This document shows positions 1 to 5,001 of a stretch of 7,491 nucleotides of DNA, piece after piece. Origin of the DNA: CAZFIO01 sp964519585 (GTDB taxonomy: Bacteria; Bacillota; Clostridia; Tissierellales; Tissierellaceae). The position numbers and the translations under genes are program-made. Within the stretch, counting starts at the first letter, position 1, and each line of letters opens with the position of its first letter. Under the pieces are notes generated by a model that was given only the letters and a program-made list of their open reading frames with translations, made no database searches and had not been told where the DNA came from. Location: contig CAZFIO010000108.1 of NCBI GenBank assembly GCA_964519585.1, positions 1 through 7,491 of the forward strand. Reading direction: 5' to 3'.

Positions 1-60
1 AATTGGATTCACCCCAAAAGATTGGTTCCCCCGCTTCTTTCAAGAATTAAGCAATCTATG
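1..60 (-). ncRNA. c-di-AMP riboswitch (ydaO/yuaA type), 5' portion, cut by window edge
   Basis: Read on the minus strand, this stretch carries the hallmark blocks of the ydaO/yuaA riboswitch in the expected order: GCTTAA (47-52), a short TTCT/AGAA hairpin, GCGGGGGAACC (24-34), a CCAA/TTGG hairpin, and TTGGGGTGAATCC (5-17). The class binds cyclic di-AMP and usually shuts off genes for potassium uptake, osmolyte transport or cell-wall hydrolases. The rest of the aptamer, the expression platform and the controlled gene lie left of position 1, so the target cannot be named. Recognition is from memory of the consensus, not a covariance search. Confidence 0.8.
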
Positions 61-130
61 AGAAAATTGTAAACCTAAAATATTGCTATAGGTCTTCAAA
101 ATTCTATTTCTTTCATCAAATATTACAACC

Positions 131-159
131 ATTTTATCACAAAAACCCCTCTCTTGCAA
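131..159 (-). promoter_or_regulatory. Sigma-A-type promoter for the riboswitch transcript
   Basis: On the minus strand, TTGCAA (154-159) is followed after exactly 17 nt by TAAAAT (131-136). A TG dinucleotide one base upstream of the -10 box makes it an extended -10 promoter. Transcription would start near position 124, about 60 nt before the riboswitch blocks. It lies downstream of the terminator of the acyl-CoA operon, so the leftward gene is an independent unit. Confidence 0.7.
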
Positions 160-257
160 ATAAACAAATTTTGACAAAAGCTTACATGAACCACAGGGTC
201 TAAATATAAATATTGGGAAGGGAAAATGAACAAAATTTCCTATCCCCTGTATTCACT

Positions 258-293
258 TAAAAACTAGGCAGCCACCTAGCTACCTAGTTTTTA
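258..293 (-). terminator. Rho-independent terminator of the acyl-CoA operon
   Basis: The arms TAAAAACTAGG (258-268) and CCTAGTTTTTA (283-293) are perfect inverted repeats. On the minus strand the core stem is CTAGGTAGC paired with GCTGCCTAG (one G-U wobble) around a TAGGTG loop, followed directly by TTTTT. It lies 48 nt beyond the stop of the 3-hydroxybutyryl-CoA dehydrogenase gene. The matching A-tract on the other side may allow function in both directions. Confidence 0.85.
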
Positions 294-312
294 GAGGATT
301 GTTTATATTCTA

Positions 313-331
313 GATGGTATCTTCTACCATC
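313..331 (-). repeat. Small hairpin just after the hbd stop codon
   Basis: GATGGTA (313-319) and TACCATC (325-331) form a perfect 7-bp inverted repeat with a 5-nt loop, 10 nt after the stop codon of the dehydrogenase gene. No U-tract follows on the minus strand, so it is probably a 3' stabilising hairpin or a weak pause ahead of the real terminator at 258-293. Confidence 0.45.
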
Positions 332-341
332 AGGCTTGCTT

Positions 342-1190
342 TTAATATTGGTAAAAACCTTTCCTAGTCTTTCTGCCCAACAAATTCCCCCTAACCATCT
401 TCCTTAGAAGAGGATGTGCCCTATATTTTGAGTCTTTAAATTCCTCATTCAATACATCCATAATTGCTAGACATACATCTAAACCTATGAGATCTGCCAG
501 TGCCAGGGGTCCCATTGGGTGATTTGCTCCTAATTTCATAGCTTCGTCTATATCATTTGCTGAAGCTATCCCTTCAGCATATATGGCAACTGCTTCATTT
601 ATCATTGGTACCAGTAACCTATTTACTACAAAGCCTGGAGCCTCCTCCACCTCCACCGGGGTCTTTCCTAAACTCTTGGATATTTCCATTATTTCATTTT
701 TAGTTTCTTCTGAAGTCCCTAATCCCTTTATTACCTCCACCAGTTTCATTATAGGTACCGGGTTGAAGAAGTGCATACCGATTACCTTGTCTGGCCTTTT
801 GGTTGCATTGGCTATTTCAGTTATAGATAAGGAGGATGTATTTGTAGCTAGTATGGTATCTTTCTTACATAGATCATCTAACTTACCAAAAACCTCTTTT
901 TTAAGTTGAATATCTTCTGATATAGCTTCTATTATTAAATCACAATCTTTTAAATCTTCAAAGGATGTAGTTAGACTAATATTTCCTAGGATTCTTTCCT
1001 TATCTTCTTCTGTGATTTTTTCCTTTGCAAGTAATTTATCTAGTCCCTTTACTATAGGGCCTATACTTTCTCTAGGCTTGTTTTCGTCCAAGGACCTAAC
1101 CCATATACTTACTTTATTATCTTTTTGGGCAAATATTTGAACTATACCCAAGGCCATAGTTCCCCTGCCCAATACTCCTACTTTTGCCAT
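342..1190 (-). CDS. hbd: 3-hydroxybutyryl-CoA dehydrogenase, probably NADP(H)-preferring
   Basis: This 282-residue cytosolic enzyme interconverts acetoacetyl-CoA and (S)-3-hydroxybutyryl-CoA; the length is normal for clostridial Hbd. The N-terminal Rossmann domain (about 1-185) starts with GRGTMALG (8-15). The helical C-terminal domain carries GANHPMGPL and ends in GRKTRKGFYQY. The catalytic His is H140 in GMHFFNP, with E152 in KLVEVI, S119 in the NTSS segment and N190 in GFVVNR, all in family positions. Two oddities concern the cofactor: the third glycine of GxGxxG is Ala13, and the acidic residue that normally ends the second strand is replaced by a WVRS segment (30-33). C. kluyveri Hbd, which uses NADPH, has similar replacements as I recall it, so NADPH preference is inferred. 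The ATG has GGGAGGG at normal spacing. It is the last gene of the operon, 26 nt after crotonase, with a TAA stop. Confidence 0.93.
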   Translation of the reverse strand: MAKVGVLGRGTMALGIVQIFAQKDNKVSIWVRSLDENKPRESIGPIVKGLDKLLAKEKITEEDKERILGNISLTTSFEDLKDCDLIIEAISEDIQLKKEVFGKLDDLCKKDTILATNTSSLSITEIANATKRPDKVIGMHFFNPVPIMKLVEVIKGLGTSEETKNEIMEISKSLGKTPVEVEEAPGFVVNRLLVPMINEAVAIYAEGIASANDIDEAMKLGANHPMGPLALADLIGLDVCLAIMDVLNEEFKDSKYRAHPLLRKMVRGNLLGRKTRKGFYQY

Positions 1191-1216
1191 GAAATCCCTC
1201 CCGTTTTGATTATAAG

Positions 1217-1975
1217 CTACTTACTCTTTAAAAAGTTTTCCATTCTATTTTTTTGCTCTTCACTTGAAAAACATAGGCTAAACAAGTCCATTTCCATAGC
1301 CATTCCCGTCTCTATATCTGTCTCTATGCCCCTATTGATAGCAACCTTAGAATAGGCAACTGCCAGCTTTCCATTGGCAGTTATTTTATCTGCCATATCC
1401 TTGGCTGATGGGATTAAATCTTCTGCCTCAACCAATTGGTTAACTAGACCTATCCTATGGGCCTCTTTTGCATCAATTATTTGACCTGTATATATTAACT
1501 CCTTAGCCTTCCCTATCCCTACTATTCTTGCCAATCTTTGGGTTCCCCCAAATCCAGGGGTTATTCCTAGACCTACCTCTGGCTGACCAAACTTTGCCTT
1601 TTCTGATGCTATCCTAATGTCACAAGCCATGGATAATTCACATCCTCCACCTAGGGCAAAACCATTTATGGCTGCAATTACAGGCTTTTCCATCAATTCA
1701 ATTTTTCTAAATAAGTCTATCCCTTTTTTTGCAAAAGCCCTGGCATCACTTGCTTTCATATCCTTCATTTCTCCTATATCTGCCCCAGCCACAAAGGCTC
1801 GACCTTGGCCGGTAATTATTAGGACTGAAATATCTTCATCTTCTTCTATTAAATCAATGACTTCATTTAATTCATTAAGCACTTCTATATTTAATGCATT
1901 TAAGGCATTTGGCCGATTTATAGACAGGATAGCCAGCCTATCTTCTTTACTTAATAATAGATTTTCCCATTTCAT
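1217..1975 (-). CDS. crt: Enoyl-CoA hydratase (crotonase, 3-hydroxybutyryl-CoA dehydratase)
   Basis: This 252-residue crotonase-fold enzyme catalyses reversible hydration of crotonyl-CoA to (S)-3-hydroxybutyryl-CoA, supplying the dehydrogenase encoded next. The oxyanion-hole segment AGADIGEM and the block NGFALGGGCELSMACD are present. Both catalytic glutamates of true hydratases are kept: the Glu of GGGCEL and the Glu of GQPEVGLG. The protein ends in the usual LCFSSEEQKNRMENFL helix. The start is set at the ATG giving MKWENLL, because AGGGAGGAG lies 4 nt upstream. A TTG seven codons further up keeps the frame open, but that longer start would contain this ribosome site inside the coding sequence. 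The gene begins 32 nt after the thiolase stop and ends in TAG. Confidence 0.93.
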   Translation of the reverse strand: MKWENLLLSKEDRLAILSINRPNALNALNIEVLNELNEVIDLIEEDEDISVLIITGQGRAFVAGADIGEMKDMKASDARAFAKKGIDLFRKIELMEKPVIAAINGFALGGGCELSMACDIRIASEKAKFGQPEVGLGITPGFGGTQRLARIVGIGKAKELIYTGQIIDAKEAHRIGLVNQLVEAEDLIPSAKDMADKITANGKLAVAYSKVAINRGIETDIETGMAMEMDLFSLCFSSEEQKNRMENFLKSK

Positions 1976-1979
1976 ATAA

Positions 1980-1988
1980 CTCCTCCCT
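1980..1988 (-). promoter_or_regulatory. Ribosome binding site that sets the crt start
   Basis: AGGGAGGAG on the minus strand sits 4 nt before the ATG at 1973-1975. It supports that start over the in-frame TTG at 1994-1996, which would put this site within the gene. Confidence 0.75.
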
Positions 1989-2007
1989 TCAAACAAGTCT
2001 CTAGGAA

Positions 2008-3186
2008 TTATCGTTCAACTATCATAGATATCCCCTGGCCTCCACCTATACATAGGGTTGCTAAACCATTTTTAGAATTTCTTTTTTCCATTTCATATAG
2101 AAGAGATACGAGTATCCTAGCCCCTGAGGCCCCAATTGGGTGACCTAAGGCTATGGCACCACCATTTACATTTACCTTTTCCATGTTAAAGTTTAAATCC
2201 CTAGCCACTGCCAATGACTGGGCTGCAAAGGCTTCATTAGCCTCCACCAAATCTATATCTTCTATGCCTAAGTTTGCTTTTTCCAAAGCTTTTCTTGATG
2301 CAGGGATTGGCCCTATTCCCATAACTTCAGGTGCTACTCCTGCTGAAGCATAGGACCTTATACTTGCCATAGGCTTTAATCCTAGACTGTCAGCCTTTTC
2401 TTTGCTCATTATCACCAAGGCTACAGCTCCATCATTAATCCCTGAAGAATTTCCTGCAGTTACGGACCCATCCTTTTTAAAAGCAGGCCTTAGTTTTGCT
2501 AAACCTTCTATATTGACCCCAAATCTAGGATGCTCATCTCTATCTACCACTAGGGGGTCTCCCTTTCTTTGTGGGATTTCTACTGGCACTATCTCATCCT
2601 TGAACCTTCCTGATTTTATAGCTTCCTCAGCCTTATTCTGACTTGCAAGGGCAAACTCGTCCTGTTCCTCTCTCGTAAGCTTGTATTCCTCAACTATGTT
2701 TTCTGCTGTCACACCCATATGATAATTATTGAAAACATCTGTTAGTCCATCATCAATCATATAGTCAATCAGGCTAGTATTACCCATTCTTTGACCCCAT
2801 CTTGCAGTCTTTACCAGATAGGGAGCCTGGCTCATATTTTCAGTTCCACCTACAAGGGCTACATCAGCGTCCCCAGACTTTATGGCTTGGGCTGCTAGGA
2901 CAACTGTCTTTAGCCCTCAACCTCAAACCTTATTGATGGTATAGGCTGGAGTTTCCTTAGGAATACCAGCATGAATTCCTATTTGCCTAGCTACATTTTG
3001 GCCTAGACCTGCAGATAAGATATTACCAAAAATAACCTCATCCACCAAGTCAGGCTCTATATTTGCCCTTTTCATAGCTTCCTTAGCAACTATAGTTCCT
3101 AGGTCTACTGCTGATACATCTTTAAAACTTCCTCCATAGGTACCTATAGCTGTCCTTACTGCTGATACAATCACAACTTCTTTCAT
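2008..3186 (-). CDS. thl: Acetyl-CoA acetyltransferase (thiolase) with two in-frame UGA codons; candidate selenoprotein
   Basis: The enzyme condenses two acetyl-CoA to acetoacetyl-CoA or cleaves it. Counting UGA as sense, the frame is 392 residues plus TAA, the usual length of biosynthetic thiolases. It opens with MKEVVIVSAVRTAIGTYGG and keeps ARQIGIHAG, then TINKV. Codon 88 (2923-2925) and codon 90 (2917-2919) are TGA where the family has the nucleophile Cys and Ser of CGSG. The frame resumes with GLKTVVLAAQAIKSG and GGTENMSQAPY. Active-site H349 (NGGAIALGHPIGASG), N317 (NEAF) and C379 (LCIGGGQG) are intact. There is no indel and no other lesion. The gene starts 2 nt after the maoC-like gene, with AAAGGGG upstream. 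Sec at 88, aided by a hairpin at 2884-2922, is my preferred reading; pseudogene or sequence error is the alternative. Identity as a thiolase is near certain; Sec decoding is an inference (about 0.6). Confidence 0.88.
2884..2922 (-). promoter_or_regulatory. Candidate bacterial SECIS hairpin inside the thiolase gene
   Basis: The 39 nt directly after the first UGA can fold on itself. The top is GACA/UGUC (2905-2908 with 2899-2902) closing on a GU loop; if A-U stays open the loop is AGUU. Below it, either GCUA pairs with UAGC (leaving a small AA/C interior loop), or GGGCU (2912-2916) pairs with AGCCC (2889-2893). GGU at 2920-2922 can pair with GCC at 2884-2886. The loop GU begins 18 nt after the first UGA; in E. 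coli fdhF the GU that SelB recognises begins 19 nt after its UGA. From the second UGA the distance is only 12 nt. Pairing was done by eye, without energy calculation. Confidence 0.55.
2917..2925 (-). other. Two in-frame UGA codons at the thiolase nucleophile motif
   Basis: The minus-strand codons are TGA (88), GGT (89), TGA (90), in place of the Cys-Gly-Ser of the thiolase CGSG motif. Both neighbours, GTT before and GGG CTA AAG after, encode the expected V and GLK. All eight annotated genes of the window end in TAA or TAG, and none contains another internal UGA. Confidence 0.9.
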
Positions 3187-3188
3187 CT

Positions 3189-3605
3189 TTATTCCCCTTT
3201 CTTTTTTGGTGCCAGTATAGTTGCTATCCCTTCAATTACCTTCTCACCATTTTGATTAAAACAATTTGTACTTAATTTCACAATCTTACCTTTAATTATT
3301 TCTATAACTACTACCTCAGCCCTTATTGTATCCCCTATTCTTACAGGTTTTAAAAACTTCAGGTCCTGTTCTAAATATATAGAGCCTGGCCCTGGTAACT
3401 GGGTCCCAATAACTGCTGAAATTAGTCCTGCACTTAGCATTCCATGGGCTACTCTTCCCTTAAAGATACCATCCTTGGCTTCCTCTTCATTTATATGGGC
3501 CGGATTTAAATCACCAGTAATTCCTGCATATAGGTAGATATCTGATTCTGATATGGTCCTTGCCATGGACGCCCTATCTCCTATTTTTATTTCTTTTATT
3601 TCCAT
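3189..3605 (-). CDS. MaoC-like (R)-specific enoyl-CoA hydratase (PhaJ type)
   Basis: This 138-residue single hot-dog domain protein is of typical PhaJ length. The hydratase-2 signature is complete: YAGITGDLNPAHINEEEA (26-43), with the catalytic pair Asp32 and His37 matching Asp31/His36 of Aeromonas PhaJ, followed by GRVAHGMLSAGLISAVIG and LPGPGSIYL. Such enzymes hydrate trans-2-enoyl-CoA to (R)-3-hydroxyacyl-CoA, usually as dimers in the cytosol. It is the first gene of the operon, 113 bp from the divergent TetR gene and 2 nt before the thiolase. The ATG gives the expected N-terminus (MEIKEIKIGDRAS), but the Shine-Dalgarno lies unusually far upstream, so the exact start is less certain. The preferred chain length cannot be read from the sequence; a C4 substrate is inferred from the neighbours. 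Confidence 0.9.
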   Translation of the reverse strand: MEIKEIKIGDRASMARTISESDIYLYAGITGDLNPAHINEEEAKDGIFKGRVAHGMLSAGLISAVIGTQLPGPGSIYLEQDLKFLKPVRIGDTIRAEVVVIEIIKGKIVKLSTNCFNQNGEKVIEGIATILAPKKKGE

Positions 3606-3617
3606 CTGATTAATCTG

Positions 3618-3626
3618 CCCCTCCTT
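3618..3626 (-). promoter_or_regulatory. Strong but distant ribosome binding site of the maoC-like gene
   Basis: AAGGAGGGG on the minus strand is 14 nt (measured from AGGAGG) before the ATG at 3603-3605, longer than usual. An in-frame ATT at 3612-3614 would sit 5 nt from it. A rare AUU start three codons upstream is therefore possible but unsupported otherwise. No closer Shine-Dalgarno precedes the ATG. Confidence 0.5.
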
Positions 3627-3660
3627 ATTTATAATTTGAATTCATCTATTTTTTGATCAT

Positions 3661-3689
3661 TTGATATATAAACCTCTTTTTGGTATAAT
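3661..3689 (+). promoter_or_regulatory. Sigma-A promoter of the TetR-family gene
   Basis: TTGATA (3661-3666) and a perfect TATAAT (3684-3689) are separated by 17 nt, giving a start near 3696 and a leader of about 20 nt carrying GGGGGTG just before the ATG. The -10 box lies within the 9-bp odd palindrome GTATAATAC (3683-3691). This could be an operator half or chance. TGAATTCA at 3637-3644 is another perfect palindrome in the same gap. Confidence 0.7.
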
Positions 3690-3693
3690 ACAA
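3665..3693 (-). promoter_or_regulatory. Putative promoter of the maoC-thl-crt-hbd operon
   Basis: On the minus strand TTGTAT (3688-3693) is followed after 17 nt by TATATA (3665-3670), placing the start near 3658 and a leader of about 50 nt before the first ATG. It lies almost exactly opposite the TetR gene promoter, so polymerase binding in one direction should exclude the other. The -35 match is moderate. Confidence 0.5.
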
Positions 3694-3718
3694 TACATAG
3701 AATTTTGGGGGTGAATAT

Positions 3719-4342
3719 ATGGATCTAGTAAATATACCAAAAACAAAACGTGGTAGAGAAACCTTAAACAATATATGTAATTCTGCTAAAATATTATTTA
3801 GTGAAAATGGCTACTTCAACACTGGTATAGTGGATATTGCACAAAAATCAGGTGTTGCACAGGGCACTGTTTATATATATTTCAAGGACAAAAAAAGTAT
3901 TTTTAGATATATAGTAAAAAGTCTTGATACTGAACTGAGAAAGGCAATAAATGATGCTAGAAAAACTGCAACAGATAGATACACCGAAGAGTATCTTGGT
4001 ATTAAAACCTTTCTAGAGTTCGTTGATCAAAATGTTGGAATCTTTAAAATCATCTGGCAGGCTCAATTTGTAGATATGGAACTTTTCACTGACTACTATG
4101 ATGCCTTCTCCACCTCTTATATTAAAGGTATTAAGAGAGCCCAAGATGCAGGAGAAATAAGAGAAATCGACCCCCAGGTATTGTCCTATTGCTTTATAGG
4201 AATCTCAAACTTTATAGCCTTAAAATATATAATTTTTGAAGATAGAAAGGACTATGACTATATTATTGAATCAGTTATGGACTTCATAAAAGATGGAGCC
4301 TTTATAGATAAGACAACCCACAAAAGAACTATTGTTGATTAA
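3719..4342 (+). CDS. TetR-family transcriptional regulator
   Basis: This 207-residue protein has the classic TetR layout. The N-terminal DNA-binding domain (about 12-60) contains AKILFSENGYFNTGIVDIA and the helix-turn-helix SGVAQGTVYIYFKDKKSIF. A helical ligand-binding and dimerisation domain (about 65-200) follows, with aromatic-rich helices such as FKIIWQAQFVDMELF. The ATG is preceded by GGGGGTG with normal spacing and by a strong promoter. It is divergent from the acyl-CoA operon and shares one short intergenic region with it, so it most likely represses that operon and itself. By analogy with FadR-type TetR proteins the ligand may be an acyl-CoA, but the sequence does not show it. The stop codon (TAA) lies within the loop of the terminator hairpin. 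Confidence 0.9.
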   Translation: MDLVNIPKTKRGRETLNNICNSAKILFSENGYFNTGIVDIAQKSGVAQGTVYIYFKDKKSIFRYIVKSLDTELRKAINDARKTATDRYTEEYLGIKTFLEFVDQNVGIFKIIWQAQFVDMELFTDYYDAFSTSYIKGIKRAQDAGEIREIDPQVLSYCFIGISNFIALKYIIFEDRKDYDYIIESVMDFIKDGAFIDKTTHKRTIVD

Positions 4343-4358
4343 AAATAGTTCTTTTGTG
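4319..4358. terminator. Bidirectional terminator between convergent genes
   Basis: The arms CACAAAAGAACTATT (4319-4333) and AATAGTTCTTTTGTG (4344-4358) are a perfect 15-bp inverted repeat with a 10-nt loop. The AAAA and TTTT runs inside the arms let GAACTATT/AATAGTTC act as a core stem with a U-tract in either direction. The left arm and loop contain the last codons and stop of the TetR gene. The oxidoreductase gene arriving on the other strand stops at 4373, 14 nt away. Confidence 0.75.
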
Positions 4359-4372
4359 ATATTATCAAAATA

Positions 4373-4978
4373 TTATCTTTTTAATTGATAGGCTATGTTG
4401 CCAGCCAAGTGTTTCATAGTCCCTATCCCTTCCTTATCCTGATCAGCTTCAATCCTTCCTCCAGATCCAGCCATACCTATATTCCAATAGTTCGATCCTA
4501 CAACTAGACAATCATTTACTGTTGCCCATAGGGCTATTTGAGAAAAGGCAAATGTTTGGCCAGTCCTTCTAGCCACAGTTATAGGTGCTATAAGTTTTCG
4601 TGAAAAAGCAGTCCCCTTCCAATCATAGGATTCTGTTGTGTCTACCATTTGGTTTTTAGCCCACCTACCTGAAAAACCTGCCCTATCTAGGAGACATTTA
4701 AGTTTTGGTGTTATAGATGCATGATATACAGGTGATGCTAGTATTATGGCATCAGCATCAAGCATTTTATTAAATACTTCTTGAAAATCATCCTCTATAT
4801 TACACTCACCCTTGTCAAGGCAAGAGTAGCATCCTGTGCATTCAGATATATCCTTACCTATCAGTGATACAAATTCAGTTACAATTCCTTGATCTTCTAA
4901 TTCTTCTAAAACCACCCTAGTGAAGTATTCAGTGTTTCCCTTCTTCCTAGGACTTCCACAAACTGCTAAAACCTTCAT
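4373..4978 (-). CDS. Flavodoxin-fold NAD(P)H/FMN oxidoreductase, iron-sulfur flavoprotein-like
   Basis: This 201-residue protein of the FMN reductase / iron-sulfur flavoprotein family begins MKVLAVCGSPRKKGNTEYF, in which the loop after strand 1 (8-19) binds the FMN phosphate. LASPVYHASITPKLKCLLDR is the second conserved flavin-binding block. Between them, C47, C50, C53 and C59 form CX2CX2CX5C, within the compact motif that ligates a [4Fe-4S] cluster in archaeal and clostridial iron-sulfur flavoproteins. The likely role is electron transfer or reduction of a small substrate; the partner is unknown. The ATG follows a GGAGG at good spacing and lies 23 nt after the KAS III-like gene. It is the last gene of that operon, so reduction of a condensation product is possible but is inference from position. 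The stop is TAA. Confidence 0.82.
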   Translation of the reverse strand: MKVLAVCGSPRKKGNTEYFTRVVLEELEDQGIVTEFVSLIGKDISECTGCYSCLDKGECNIEDDFQEVFNKMLDADAIILASPVYHASITPKLKCLLDRAGFSGRWAKNQMVDTTESYDWKGTAFSRKLIAPITVARRTGQTFAFSQIALWATVNDCLVVGSNYWNIGMAGSGGRIEADQDKEGIGTMKHLAGNIAYQLKR

Positions 4979-5001
4979 TCCTATCCCTCCATTCTGTCAA
5001 C

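Noticed and set aside
43..132. Thirty-codon minus-strand open frame starting at 130-132
   Set aside because: Its ATG lies at the -10 box of the promoter and upstream of the predicted transcript start, it has no ribosome site, and it runs into the riboswitch.
583..909. Plus-strand open frames opposite hbd, crt, thiolase, KAS III-like and ligase genes (e.g. 583-909, 1617-1979, 5299-5589, 6657-6932)
   Set aside because: They are antisense shadows of well-supported genes, with no ribosome sites or recognisable domains.
2008..2835. Treating the thiolase C-terminal part (from an internal ATG at 2833-2835) and N-terminal part as two separate genes
   Set aside because: The 29 codons between them are in the same frame and fully conserved thiolase apart from the two UGAs. 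Split products would lack a complete active site, and the internal ATG falls in the middle of a conserved motif.
2917..2925. Frameshift pseudogene
   Set aside because: The total frame length is an exact multiple of three and the residues align on both sides without an indel. Only two substitutions are present, so a frameshift is excluded; a nonsense pseudogene remains the live alternative.
2917..2925. General reassignment of UGA to Trp or Gly
   Set aside because: No other gene here contains UGA in frame, TGG and GGN are used normally, and Trp or Gly at position 88 would remove the nucleophile.
3637..3644. TGAATTCA palindrome as a firm TetR operator
   Set aside because: It is only 8 bp, includes a common EcoRI-type palindrome, and no second copy was found, so it is mentioned but not called as a site.
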